From Pseudomonadota bacterium (lineage in GTDB: Bacteria > Bdellovibrionota_B > Oligoflexia > Silvanigrellales > Silvanigrellaceae): DNA of 64,000 nt. Positions 45,653-54,978 of the stretch are shown one piece after another (the first letter of the stretch is position 1; each line of letters begins with the position of its first letter). The stretch lies in NCBI GenBank assembly GCA_009926615.1, contig RFOM01000013.1, forward strand, positions 1 to 64,000. The letters run 5' to 3'. The notes beneath the pieces are model-generated. The model saw nothing but the letters and a program-made list of their open reading frames with translations. It was not told the origin of the DNA and ran no database searches. The position numbers were made by a program, and so were the translations under genes.

Positions 45653-46401
45653 GATTTGGAGGGTCGGGGGCCAAACAGACGGGACCCGACACGAATGGTA
45701 TTTGCTCCGGAGCGAAGCGCGATTTCAAGGTCATCGCTCATTCCCAGTGAGATTCGCGGCTCACGCGTTTGTCGTGACGGGTCGCGCAGCGAATACTGCT
45801 CCCACAACCGATGAGCCAGAGCATTAAACTGATCGTAAAGCCAGCGAAGGTTTTCGTGTGTGCAGTCCGCGGGACCAATTCCCATGAATCCTTCCCAAAG
45901 CAAACCGGGAATCTCCGACAGACTCTGGCACAACGCTTCAGCATCTGCGCGCGCACATCCCGATTTGTTCACGTCGGAAGGATCAACCTGCAGCTGAATC
46001 AGGACCCGCAACGGGTCAGCCGGATTTGCATATTTGGCAAGCTCGCTCAGCAATGACGTGCGATCAACAGAGTGAATGAGCGGATGGCGTGAAATAATTT
46101 TTTTGGCTTTGTTGGATTGAAGATGGCCGATGAAGTGCCAGCGGATATCTTTAAGATCTTCGAGTTCATGAGATTTTCGCTCAAATTCCTGAGCATAACT
46201 CTCGCCGAAGTCTCTTACGCCCAGTTTGTGCATTTGTCGGATGGCTTCCGGCGTATGCCCCTTGCTGACCGCAATCAGCGTAATGTCGGCGATTTTACGC
46301 TGGGTACCGATCAGCGCAGTTTCTATCCGCGATTTAATCGCAGTCAGCCGTTCCTCAGGCGAAGACGCAGGAATGTCAGGATTCATTTTGTTATTGTTCA
46401 T
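45640..46401 (-). CDS. yggS: YggS/PLPBP-family pyridoxal-phosphate-binding protein
   Basis: The 253-residue protein is the PLP homeostasis protein of the PROSC/YggS family. The Schiff-base lysine is in LIAVSKGHTPE, and RDFGESYAQEF, WHFIGHLQSNKAK, SLGMSDDLEIA and IRVGSRLFG are the usual signature blocks. Its start overlaps the end of maf by 11 bases. Confidence 0.93.
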   Translation of the reverse strand: MNNNKMNPDIPASSPEERLTAIKSRIETALIGTQRKIADITLIAVSKGHTPEAIRQMHKLGVRDFGESYAQEFERKSHELEDLKDIRWHFIGHLQSNKAKKIISRHPLIHSVDRTSLLSELAKYANPADPLRVLIQLQVDPSDVNKSGCARADAEALCQSLSEIPGLLWEGFMGIGPADCTHENLRWLYDQFNALAHRLWEQYSLRDPSRQTREPRISLGMSDDLEIALRSGANTIRVGSRLFGPRPSKSQAT

Positions 46402-46993
46402 CCGATGCCGGCAGCCACTTTCGCAGTGTCATCACGACGTGCGCCATCGGCAGTCCGACGACGTTCGTGTAACTGCCCTCTATGGATTCGACAAAAGTAA
46501 GGGCGTGCCCCTGTATGCCGTAGGATCCGGCTTTATCGAAGGGTTCTCCGCTGGAAATGTAGCGTTCAATTTCGTCTTCGAACAATTCCCTGAACAAAAC
46601 TTGGGTCTGAACGGTCTTGCATTCGATGATTTCGCCTGTTGTGCCGTTGCACAGCGCGTATCCCGTCATCACTCTGTGAGTGCGGGAAGATAACTTACCG
46701 AGCATGCGCCGTGCATCATTTGCATCGGCCGGCTTTTCGAGGACTTCGTTGTCAAAAGCGACAACAATCGTATCCGCCGCCAAAACCAGCGATTTCGCGA
46801 CCGCCACCGGCTGACTGCTGCAGACAGCCATCGCCTTTTCGCGGGCGTTTCTTTGCACGTAGTCTTCCGGCCGCTCGCCCTGTCTGCGCTTTTCTTCGAT
46901 ATTGGAGACAATCACTTCGTGACGGTATCCCGCCTGAGTCAGCAGGTCACGTCGTCTGGGGGATGCACTTGCGAGCACAATTTTTTCGAACAT
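46391..46993 (-). CDS. maf: Maf-family nucleoside triphosphate pyrophosphatase
   Basis: The 200-residue protein starts LASASPRRRDLLTQAG and contains ADTIVVAFDNEVLEKP with the catalytic Asp, and the long NAREKAMAV helix. It hydrolyses non-standard or dTTP/UTP-type nucleotides. GGAGAGAG precedes the ATG. It is divergent from the second CheA gene. Confidence 0.93.
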   Translation of the reverse strand: MFEKIVLASASPRRRDLLTQAGYRHEVIVSNIEEKRRQGERPEDYVQRNAREKAMAVCSSQPVAVAKSLVLAADTIVVAFDNEVLEKPADANDARRMLGKLSSRTHRVMTGYALCNGTTGEIIECKTVQTQVLFRELFEDEIERYISSGEPFDKAGSYGIQGHALTFVESIEGSYTNVVGLPMAHVVMTLRKWLPASDEQ

Positions 46994-47153
46994 GAACTCT
47001 CTCCGTCAGCAGATCTTGCCTACTGTGGCACTTCAGCCGTCAGCCTGAATAGGCATATTCCTCCCGTTCCGACAATTTTTCCATGGGCTGGGCGAGCCAT
47101 GACCAGAAAGCGTCTTTCAAATTGCCTAAAGTTAAATCAGGAGCGGGCGCACT

Positions 47154-49988
47154 ATGGGTTTAGATCAGAATACTCTCAACAAGCAATTGGCGGAAAGTGC
47201 TGAGCTGGTCGAGCGCTTTGCGGGCGTGTGCCTGAACTTAAGAAGTGAAATCGAACTGAGCTCCGGAGTTTTGCCTGCTACAATGGAAAATCTCCGCACA
47301 ACCGTGCGGGAGCTGAAAGATATATCCGAGTGTTCAGACCGAGTGCGGCTTGCCTCGGCGCTCAGTCTCATTGAAGACGGGCTGGCTGAACTGCACGGCG
47401 GACGAGCGCTGACCGATGCCTCAGCGGCAACACTTTTGGCTCAGGCACAAATGGTTTTGGAAAAGCTTTTCAGCGCAGAATCGTCATTCGACGAGTCCTT
47501 CCTTTTGACCGAACTTGAGAGCCTTTGCGGGCAGTTTATGCTGAACTGCATATACTCTTCGGCAAGGGACGTTCCTCCGGCCGGAGTCGAAACCGAAACC
47601 GAATCCGAAACCGAAACCGAAACCGAAGCCGAAGCAGGAGCCGGTATCGTCCGGCCCGAGTGTTTGCGTTCTGATGAAGTTCAATTGGTCTCGAAATTCA
47701 ATACACGGGATGAAGCTTTTTTTCTTTATTCGGGCTGCGGTGATTCTTCGCGCGTCCTGACTCGAATTCTTCCTGTCGGTGACGTCCTCATTTACCGTGA
47801 ACACGCTGAAGATTTTTTATTCATCTTTGCGACTGAGCTGGAGCAGCCGCTGGTTGAGGCAATTGTCGAAGGCTCCGTCCGGCTGCTCCAGAAAAATGCT
47901 CAGGACGTTGAGTCGGTCGTCGCCGCTTGGGTGCTGTCACTGCCTGTTGTGCAGGGGTATCCGGTCATTGAACCGCAGGCAGAGTTGTCAGTCGGGGCTG
48001 TGAGCGCCGTCGCACCGGCAGAGGTTCAGATCCAAGAAGTAGTTGAAATTGATGCTCCTGTTGAACAATCAGTTGAAGTTCATGCTCCTGTTCCCGAAAC
48101 AGTTGATGTTCCTGTTGATGAAACAGTTGTGGTTGATGTTCCTGTTGATGAAAAACTGTCTTGTGATTCCTCCTTGGAACAGCCGCTTCCGGCAACGCTC
48201 CCTGCGGCTGCCACGACAGAGGATTCGGGAAATCAGGAGAATGTCTCCGAGACTTATCAACTTTCAGAAACGTCTCAGTCTGAGTTGGTTGCAGATTTTT
48301 TGTCCAATGCTCACAGACTCCTTGAAACCTTGAATCGTGCACTGTTGACCCTCGAAAGGAATCCTGCCGAAACCTCCGTCGTTGATGAGGTTTTCAGAGC
48401 GGCGCATACAATCAAAGGTACGGCCGGCATGCTTGGTTTTTCAGGTGTCGAAAAACTGTTGCATGCTCTTGAAGGTGCGTTTGACAAAATCAGGCTCGGA
48501 CAGCTCAAACCGACTGCCGATGTGGTTGATCTCCTTCTTGTCGGGTCCGATAAAGTTCGCGACTTGTTCATATTGATAGAATTCGGCAAAACTCCGGAAA
48601 TTGAAGTCGATGATTACCTCTCAAAGCTTGAAGATTTGGGCTGCAACAAAGCACCGGACGATGTGCCTGCGGAATTGAACAAGGACGACGGACCCGATAA
48701 TTTTTCTCTGCCGTCGGCGAACAGAAATGAAACTCAAGGGTCAATTCGTGTTGACTTGAAGCGTCTCGAAAGTCTGGTCAATCTTGTCGGTGAACTTGTC
48801 ACGGACAGAACACGATTTGCCGATATCGGCGAAGAATTAAGAAAAAGCCCGATGCACAGCGATCTCGGCCACCGGATGTCCGAAAGTGTCTCGATTTTTG
48901 GCCGTCACATGAATGAAGTGCAGAATCTGATCATGCAGGTGCGCATGGTTCCGGCCGGAGAACTTTTTTCGAAGTTTTCGCGTATGGTCCGCGATCTGGC
49001 GAGACAGACCGGCAAGGAAGTTGAGCTGCAGGTTGAGGGAGCTGATGTAGAACTGGATAAGACACTTGTTGAAGATCTTGCAGACACGCTGATTCATCTT
49101 TTGCGCAACGCAGTTGATCACGGGATTGAATTTCCTGAAATCAGAGAATCACTCGGCAAGCCGCGGACGGGAAAAATTCAATTGAATGTCTCGCGGCAGG
49201 GCAACTTGGTTGTCATTTGCGTCAGTGACGACGGCCAAGGTCTGGATACTGAAAAAATTCGTCTCAAGGCAATTGAGAAGGGATTGGCCGGTGCGAACGA
49301 AGTGCTTTCGAGGTCGGATTTGTTTGAACTCATTTTCAGGCAGGGATTTTCAACAGCCGAGAAGGTCACAAATATTTCCGGCCGCGGGGTCGGAATGGAT
49401 GTTGTCAAAATGGACATCCAAAGACTCAAGGGAGTCATCTCGCTTGAGTCGCAGGAAGGCAGGGGAACTGCCGTATCTGTCAAGCTCCCGCTGACCCTTG
49501 CCATTGTTCCAAGTCTGGTCGTTGAAGTTCAGGGTGAAGGATTTGCGATTCCGCTCATCAACGTGATTGAGAGTCTGCGGATTGATCCATCGGAAATTCA
49601 GCAGATGGGCTCCTCGCGGTTCTTTAAAGTTCGTGAGCAAGTTATTCCCGTAGTAAATCTCCGAGAAGCTCTCGAAATACCGTCAGGGCACAAAGAAACG
49701 GGTTATCGCCGGCCGGCAGTGAGTTCCACACTGCAGACACGGAGTCGGGAGCGGGTTGTATTTGTTGTGATTGGAATCGGATCTGAAAGGTTCGGGCTTG
49801 TCGTGGACCGGCTCATCAGCCAGCAGGACATCGTTATCCGATCTCTGGGCCGACTGCTCAGAAATAATATGGCATTGGCCGGCGGGTGTGTGATGGGCGA
49901 CGGTCGCGTTGCTCTCGTGCTGGATGTTGCGCACATCTTCGGCAATGAAAATAATCAGCGGAGTAAGCATGCTCGAAGAGCTTCGTAA
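47154..49988 (+). CDS. cheA: CheA-family histidine kinase with extended N-terminus
   Basis: The 944-residue protein begins with about 135 helical residues, then a Glu/Thr tract. A folded region of about 165-265 is not recognised, and a Val/Pro/Glu-rich linker follows. The HPt domain (370-480) has the phospho-acceptor His418 in FRAAHTIKGTAGMLGF. Dimerisation starts at about 530, the HATPase has HLLRNAVDHG and SDDGQGLD, then GRGVGMDVVK, and a CheW-like domain ends it. It is a canonical CheA except for the roughly 370-residue N-terminal extension, which may be a sensory or docking part. It overlaps the following cheW by 20 bases. Confidence 0.93.
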   Translation: MGLDQNTLNKQLAESAELVERFAGVCLNLRSEIELSSGVLPATMENLRTTVRELKDISECSDRVRLASALSLIEDGLAELHGGRALTDASAATLLAQAQMVLEKLFSAESSFDESFLLTELESLCGQFMLNCIYSSARDVPPAGVETETESETETETEAEAGAGIVRPECLRSDEVQLVSKFNTRDEAFFLYSGCGDSSRVLTRILPVGDVLIYREHAEDFLFIFATELEQPLVEAIVEGSVRLLQKNAQDVESVVAAWVLSLPVVQGYPVIEPQAELSVGAVSAVAPAEVQIQEVVEIDAPVEQSVEVHAPVPETVDVPVDETVVVDVPVDEKLSCDSSLEQPLPATLPAAATTEDSGNQENVSETYQLSETSQSELVADFLSNAHRLLETLNRALLTLERNPAETSVVDEVFRAAHTIKGTAGMLGFSGVEKLLHALEGAFDKIRLGQLKPTADVVDLLLVGSDKVRDLFILIEFGKTPEIEVDDYLSKLEDLGCNKAPDDVPAELNKDDGPDNFSLPSANRNETQGSIRVDLKRLESLVNLVGELVTDRTRFADIGEELRKSPMHSDLGHRMSESVSIFGRHMNEVQNLIMQVRMVPAGELFSKFSRMVRDLARQTGKEVELQVEGADVELDKTLVEDLADTLIHLLRNAVDHGIEFPEIRESLGKPRTGKIQLNVSRQGNLVVICVSDDGQGLDTEKIRLKAIEKGLAGANEVLSRSDLFELIFRQGFSTAEKVTNISGRGVGMDVVKMDIQRLKGVISLESQEGRGTAVSVKLPLTLAIVPSLVVEVQGEGFAIPLINVIESLRIDPSEIQQMGSSRFFKVREQVIPVVNLREALEIPSGHKETGYRRPAVSSTLQTRSRERVVFVVIGIGSERFGLVVDRLISQQDIVIRSLGRLLRNNMALAGGCVMGDGRVALVLDVAHIFGNENNQRSKHARRAS
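47589..47636 (+). repeat. hexanucleotide tandem repeat (GAAACC-type)
   Basis: Eight copies of a six-base unit (gaaacc, with gaatcc, gaagcc and gaagca variants) code an ET/ES/EA tract in the second CheA. Copy-number change would keep the reading frame and only alter linker length. Confidence 0.85.
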
Positions 49989-50502
49989 ACAGCTAAAATC
50001 CCGATTGGGAGACGAGTTTACACCTGAGGTCACCGGAATTCGCGAGGGGCTCCAGTTTCTTGTCTTTCGCTCGGGTACGCAGGACCTTCTTGTCGCGGTT
50101 GGAAATATTTCTGAAATAATAATGCCGCCGCCGATTACCTTTTTGCCGAAGGCACAGAGCGAAGTTGACGGTGTTATTGCATTGCGCGGTGAAATCCTGC
50201 CCGTGGTCAATCTCCGGCGGTTGCTGGGACTGTCGGACGGACAGCATACCTCATCGGCCCGTGTCCTTGTTGTACGTCACGAAGACGATGTCTTCGGAAT
50301 TATCGTCGACGAAATCAGAGAGTTTGTATGGGTCGGTGATTCTGAAGTTCATATTTTAAAGCAGAATTATCTGAGCGAAGAATTTAAGGTTGTTTCCAAA
50401 GTCGTAAAAACAGCGGGTACGGTTCGCCCGATTCTTGATGTTCCGACTGTGTTGAAATGTGTTTTTCTGAAGGGAGAAAGCAATGAAAAAGCCATGGCCT
50501 GA
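49969..50502 (+). CDS. cheW: CheW-like coupling protein 3
   Basis: ATG 49969 with GGAG five bases upstream lies inside the end of cheA. The 177 residues show CheW blocks (LQFLVFRSGTQDLLVAVGNI, DGVIALRGEILPVVNLR, VFGIIVDEIREFV). The C-terminal 25 residues overlap the start of a lipoprotein gene, so the three genes appear translationally coupled. Confidence 0.9.
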   Translation: MLEELRKQLKSRLGDEFTPEVTGIREGLQFLVFRSGTQDLLVAVGNISEIIMPPPITFLPKAQSEVDGVIALRGEILPVVNLRRLLGLSDGQHTSSARVLVVRHEDDVFGIIVDEIREFVWVGDSEVHILKQNYLSEEFKVVSKVVKTAGTVRPILDVPTVLKCVFLKGESNEKAMA

Positions 50503-50875
50503 GACCGCTGCGGGGCGAATTTCCCGCACGGGAATTGCTGAGTTGGCTCTTTTTGTGTTGCTGAGTGTCCTCGTGCAGTCCTGTGTGCAGCAGCCGCGGG
50601 TTGCCACCAAGATCAAGGTTTTGAGCCTGAATCCTGATGAGTACCTTGGAAACCGCGTGTTTCTGAGCGGCAAAGTTCAGAGTGTAGGACCGGCGGAGGC
50701 CTATTTGGTTGTTGAAGATGATACTGGCCGTATTATGGTAGGGACAGAACAAATTGCACAGAAGGCAGGCTGTCCGACGCAGGCCAAAATTGAGCTCGCG
50801 GGAACACTGCGCACACTGAAAAGTGTTTCCCAGCCTTACTTCTCAATGGATTCTTTGGTAGAATGCAAGCCTTGA
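50483..50875 (+). CDS. lipoprotein with OB-fold-like domain
   Basis: The 130-residue protein has a signal with lipobox VQSC (Cys34). The mature part (YLGNRVFLSGKVQSVG, YLVVEDDTGRIMVG, KIELAGTLRTL) follows the strand pattern of a small OB-fold domain, known in BOF-type periplasmic proteins; the ligand is unknown. It overlaps cheW 3 by 20 bases, an odd neighbour for a chemotaxis protein. Confidence 0.75.
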   Translation: MKKPWPETAAGRISRTGIAELALFVLLSVLVQSCVQQPRVATKIKVLSLNPDEYLGNRVFLSGKVQSVGPAEAYLVVEDDTGRIMVGTEQIAQKAGCPTQAKIELAGTLRTLKSVSQPYFSMDSLVECKP

Positions 50876-50899
50876 AACAATAGTTGGCAAGGCGAATTC

Positions 50900-52684
50900 A
50901 TGAAAAAAGTACTCATATCAGGAGTTGCGTCAGTACTTCTGACTTCTTGCAATTATTTCTCATATCTGCGCAAGCAAACGTTAACTCTCGACGCACCGGC
51001 AGCCGTGGAGCTTGTCGTTTACCGGCAGGTAGGACAGGCCGGACGCCGTGTTATGAGCCCTGTCGGACTGATTCGCGGAGGTCAGTCAATTGAGCTCGCC
51101 GAGGGGACTTATCTCGTCGGTAACGAATGCTCCGGATACGAATTTCAGCAAACCAAAAATCGTCCGACCAAAATTCCCGTTCGCCGGCTGAATCTGACTT
51201 TGCACGGAGAACAGGTCGGCACACCTGCCTCTCAGCAGACTGCGGGTGTTCAGGAAAATTCAACGCCTGAAGAAAACTCTGCGGATTCCGATTCCACGAC
51301 TAACGAGAGTGGGCAGGATACCGGCGAACCGGCTGAAGTATCTCCTGACAAATCCGGAACAAAGCCGGCATCCGCCGACAATCTTCAAGGCAAGCTGCCG
51401 GAGGAGAGCAGTTCTCCTTCAAAAGAAAAAACCGCCGAGCCCAAAGGTCTGGTGCACACGATGTGTATAGATCCTTTGGACCAGCAGAGAAACCAGTGGA
51501 ATAACCGGCGCGCGTTCGACATTCTTCCGGGGACAACTGAATTGCGTATCGGCGGCAGACTCGTGAAAGTCGAAAACCACGGTGAAACTGCAGAGCCCCT
51601 TTCACTGGACTTGTACCCTGTTCTCATTTCTTCCGAGTTTCCCGCAATTCATGCGCGATTCTACCTTGCGCCGGAAGAGAAGGATCCAAAGACTGAAATT
51701 TCCGTGGTCGGAGCAGAGGCAAACAGCACGACTTGGCTGCTGCCGGGGAATTACTCGCTTGAGGTGAACGGGACGCGCCGGAAAATGAATGTTGAAAAAG
51801 GTTCGCGCACCGAAATAACCGTGGGCGTGTTGCGGATAGAAATGCCTGAAACATTTCCGATTGAAGACCGTTTGAAGGCCGGCGGACAGCCTGTCTTTGT
51901 GTATCTGGACACCGGCGCGCTTCTGAACATGAACACCGACTATCTGGTTTTTCCGGGAAGCTACACGGTTTCGATTGAAGGCTCCGAGGTTCAGGATGTT
52001 TTTCAGGTTGAAAGCGGAAAAGAAACCGTAATCAAGACTTTTGCCGCGCGGGTGGACGTTCCGTCCTGTCCTGATACCGAAAAGGGTTGCCGCAATCCGC
52101 CGCGGATCACCATTCATCGTGATCAAAAACCATACGCGCTGATGACTGTTGAACCGCGCCTGCCTTTTCTTCTGCTTGAGGGCAGTTACGAGTACGGCGT
52201 TGAGGGACTGCGTGGGATTAAGAGAAGCCTGAACAAACGCGGTTCATCGCTTTCGGGTGAGCCGTTGGCGCGTGTCCGCTTCAAATGGGACGTTCGTCCT
52301 GCTCAAGGACGATTCCGCACCGATTTAGTCAGAATCGAGAGCCGCGGTCAAAATACTTTCGGCCGGTCGCTGGACCTTTTATTTCACAAACCCGACGAGG
52401 TTTATGTTCCGGCCGGAAATTATGACCTCACTTATTTTGTAGGCGATCCTTTGGCTGAGCGCAGCAAATCACGACAGTCACTTCTGCTGGAGCCGGGGCA
52501 GACTCGTGAAGCTGTAATTCCAATTTACGTTGAAAAATCAGCCCGCACCGAAGACGGTCGAAATCCTTCAGTTCAGGATTCCGCGACGAACCGCACCGGA
52601 GTGAAAAGTAAAAAGCCGACTCCCGCAGAGGATGCGGTCGCGTCACCGGCTCTCCCGAGAAGTCTTACACCGCTCAGGCGTTGA
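50900..52684 (+). CDS. 594-residue lipoprotein with PEGA-like beta repeats
   Basis: The lipobox LTSC places Cys17 at the mature N-terminus. Residues 30-90 and later stretches repeat a short beta unit with Pro-Gly-x-Tyr (LPGNYSLEVNG, FPGSYTVSIEG, LEGSYEYGVEG, PAGNYDLTYFVG), similar to PEGA-type surface domains. An acidic Ser/Thr/Pro/Asn-rich insert (about 110-190) is low-complexity. A Lys/Pro/Ala tail ends it. It is 24 bases after the OB-fold lipoprotein, so it is probably part of the cheA2 operon. Function unknown. Confidence 0.72.
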   Translation: MKKVLISGVASVLLTSCNYFSYLRKQTLTLDAPAAVELVVYRQVGQAGRRVMSPVGLIRGGQSIELAEGTYLVGNECSGYEFQQTKNRPTKIPVRRLNLTLHGEQVGTPASQQTAGVQENSTPEENSADSDSTTNESGQDTGEPAEVSPDKSGTKPASADNLQGKLPEESSSPSKEKTAEPKGLVHTMCIDPLDQQRNQWNNRRAFDILPGTTELRIGGRLVKVENHGETAEPLSLDLYPVLISSEFPAIHARFYLAPEEKDPKTEISVVGAEANSTTWLLPGNYSLEVNGTRRKMNVEKGSRTEITVGVLRIEMPETFPIEDRLKAGGQPVFVYLDTGALLNMNTDYLVFPGSYTVSIEGSEVQDVFQVESGKETVIKTFAARVDVPSCPDTEKGCRNPPRITIHRDQKPYALMTVEPRLPFLLLEGSYEYGVEGLRGIKRSLNKRGSSLSGEPLARVRFKWDVRPAQGRFRTDLVRIESRGQNTFGRSLDLLFHKPDEVYVPAGNYDLTYFVGDPLAERSKSRQSLLLEPGQTREAVIPIYVEKSARTEDGRNPSVQDSATNRTGVKSKKPTPAEDAVASPALPRSLTPLRR

Positions 52685-52711
52685 GAATATTTTTCATTTG
52701 GTGACGGGACT

Positions 52712-53821
52712 TCAGTTCTGATTGCAGTTGAGTATGTACTTCAGCATTCCATCCAGACTCTCATTCAGCTTACTGGAATTGACCTGAATCTGGTCGTCGC
52801 GGACCTCAGGAGAGGCAGGGATTGCAAGTAATGCTTTCCAATAGTTTGCAAAAGAAGAATGCTCTTCCAAACCCCATTTTAACGGTCCCGTGAACAACCC
52901 TTCAAGGACGGATTTCGGACCTTGATTCTGGGATTCATCGCTGATTTCACCGTCCCCGTAAACCTGAAGCAGAACGACTCTGTTTTCTTTTCCCAAATTT
53001 TTACGCGCTTTTTTAATTTTTGACGGGGAGCGATCCGTCGGCAGTCCGTCTGTGACCAGAACCATGACACCTTGCCTCGGATCGCCTTCTTTTTTCTCTT
53101 CGTTCAAAAGCGTGTTTGCGGCAGAGAATGCTGTCAGATAAGGAGTCATACCGTTCGGATGATGTGTAAATTTAAGAGTGTTCCAAATATTCTGACTGAA
53201 TTCTGCAGATTCTTCGATGACCGAAATGTCCGTCATTTTGGATTTTAATCCGGTATTCTCTCCAAAATGAAATACTGCATTTTTCATTTGCTCTTCCGTC
53301 GGACTGCTTTTCTCTTTGTCATCACGATTGTACTTCGGGGCGAGCGGGAAATGCGAGATCCCGACATCCATGCCCTTGTAATCAGGATTTGAAGCGCGCG
53401 CTTCAAGTCCGGCGCGTTGAAGCCTGCGTATCGCTTTGTAAACGGCGAACTGCCTGTTGGTGTACAGGCCGTCTGTATTCAAATTTTTAAAATCAGGATC
53501 ATCAAGAAGATATTTTTGCTCTGCAAAATTTCTGATTGGATCCGAACCCTGCAATTTATCACCGGACTGCGGAATGCCGGGAGTTTCGCTGTTTGAACGG
53601 GTGTTGTCGATGACAAATGCGACCCGCAGGGGACGACTTTTATCGGGACAGCCCATCATTTCGGCACCGAGCGCTTTGGCACCAAACGGGGTCGGTGCTG
53701 CCTTGGCTGACAGGAACTCGGTTGCCTTTTCTCCAGAGCAGGCAGCCGATGCAAGAGAGATAAAAGCGACACCAGCACATAAAAACAGCCGAGGGAAAAA
53801 GCCGGTTCTGGAGAGATTCAT
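52712..53821 (-). CDS. vWA-domain lipoprotein
   Basis: The 369-residue protein has GGAGG before ATG and a lipobox SAAC (Cys28). A von Willebrand A domain begins at RVAFVIDNTRSN; DNTRS is a MIDAS-type DxTxS, and MVLVTDGLPTD supplies the second acid. Such domains bind metal and partner proteins. It lies last in the run with the AttH-like gene and ABC transporter; whether it functions with them is inferred from position. Confidence 0.82.
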   Translation of the reverse strand: MNLSRTGFFPRLFLCAGVAFISLASAACSGEKATEFLSAKAAPTPFGAKALGAEMMGCPDKSRPLRVAFVIDNTRSNSETPGIPQSGDKLQGSDPIRNFAEQKYLLDDPDFKNLNTDGLYTNRQFAVYKAIRRLQRAGLEARASNPDYKGMDVGISHFPLAPKYNRDDKEKSSPTEEQMKNAVFHFGENTGLKSKMTDISVIEESAEFSQNIWNTLKFTHHPNGMTPYLTAFSAANTLLNEEKKEGDPRQGVMVLVTDGLPTDRSPSKIKKARKNLGKENRVVLLQVYGDGEISDESQNQGPKSVLEGLFTGPLKWGLEEHSSFANYWKALLAIPASPEVRDDQIQVNSSKLNESLDGMLKYILNCNQN

Positions 53822-53853
53822 AGATTCCTCCGCACAACCTCTTGTTATCGGAC

Positions 53854-54963
53854 TTATTTGTTGGAAACTTGAGGAACAATCTCTGTAAAGCCAGTGCCTT
53901 CAATGACTTGTGAGGTGTCTGCGGCCTTTTTCGAAACCGCTGACCAGCGTGCTTTGGTGCTTCCTTCCCAGTATATTCTCGCCAGTCCCTGACTGCCCCC
54001 GTCGAGTTCCTGTTCGGGAAATGCGGCTTGCGTCTGGATAACCTCTGATTTGCCGCTGGCCGGATTGGTAAATGCAATGCGGTATGACTGCGGATAACAA
54101 CGTCCGCTCCGCAAACAAGTGACTGGACCGTCTGTAATGATCACGTTTTTCAGCTCAAAACCGCGGCCGCTGTTTTCGTCCCACATTTCACCTCGGGCAC
54201 CCTGTCCGGATTTTTTTGATTGAATTTCATAAAACATAAGAGCTTTGCGGTTTGAAAAAGTCAGACCAAACCATTTCCAGCCGACGTCAAGCACCTCATT
54301 GACGTGAATTTCATGATCAAACCACAGCCTGCCGCAGACGGGTTCCGAGACCGGTCCGGCATTTTTATCTTTTGATATTCTCAGTCCGCGCGCTTTCACA
54401 AACGGGATGCTGTAGTAAAAATTTGCGGCGGTTTGCGTTTTTTGCACCAGTCCGCGCCTGCCGTGAAACCATATTTTATTCTTGGGAACTTCCAGCTGCA
54501 GCAGGTATTCCGTCCCCTTGACGTCCAGCCGCAGGTCCCAGTTCAAACTTGAAGCTGTCTTTGCAAGTTGCGTCAGCCGCCAATGTCCAAGTGCAAGGTT
54601 CAAAAAGTCGGCCTCTGCAAAAGCAATCGGTGACTGGCCGTTTGAGTCGGCAAACAAGGAGGCAATTTCTGAGTGGACGTGTTTCCGCTCATTTAAATTT
54701 GCCTCGGCAGCATGCGCCAGAAGTCCTTTTGGCGAGTTCTTGTCTGTGAGAAAAAATGTCGCCTGCAGGCCGTAGTCGGCATTCAGCCTGCCGAAATTAT
54801 TGACCGGCCCCTGTTTGTCATCACAAAGTCCGCGCTCATTGTCCTTCCACAAATGACCGGTAAAATACCACCATTCGAGAGATGTGGGTGAACGTGCACC
54901 GTGCAGTTGTCTGACTTCAACGGTCTGCCTCAGGTCACGGACGGCATCATCACTTAACAGCAT
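53854..54963 (-). CDS. AttH/CrtC-type lipocalin-like protein
   Basis: The 369-residue protein has SLEWWYFTGHL near the start and a later FDHEIH segment, plus strand patterns of the two-domain lipocalin-like AttH/CrtC (hydroxyneurosporene synthase-like) family. No clear signal peptide is present from ATG 54963, which has AGGAG seven bases upstream. It lies 15 bases after the FtsX-type permease, as in att-type operons where an AttH protein accompanies an ABC transporter. The ligand, perhaps a lipid, is unknown. Confidence 0.8.
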   Translation of the reverse strand: MLLSDDAVRDLRQTVEVRQLHGARSPTSLEWWYFTGHLWKDNERGLCDDKQGPVNNFGRLNADYGLQATFFLTDKNSPKGLLAHAAEANLNERKHVHSEIASLFADSNGQSPIAFAEADFLNLALGHWRLTQLAKTASSLNWDLRLDVKGTEYLLQLEVPKNKIWFHGRRGLVQKTQTAANFYYSIPFVKARGLRISKDKNAGPVSEPVCGRLWFDHEIHVNEVLDVGWKWFGLTFSNRKALMFYEIQSKKSGQGARGEMWDENSGRGFELKNVIITDGPVTCLRSGRCYPQSYRIAFTNPASGKSEVIQTQAAFPEQELDGGSQGLARIYWEGSTKARWSAVSKKAADTSQVIEGTGFTEIVPQVSNK

Positions 54964-54978
54964 TTCATCGCTCCTGAT

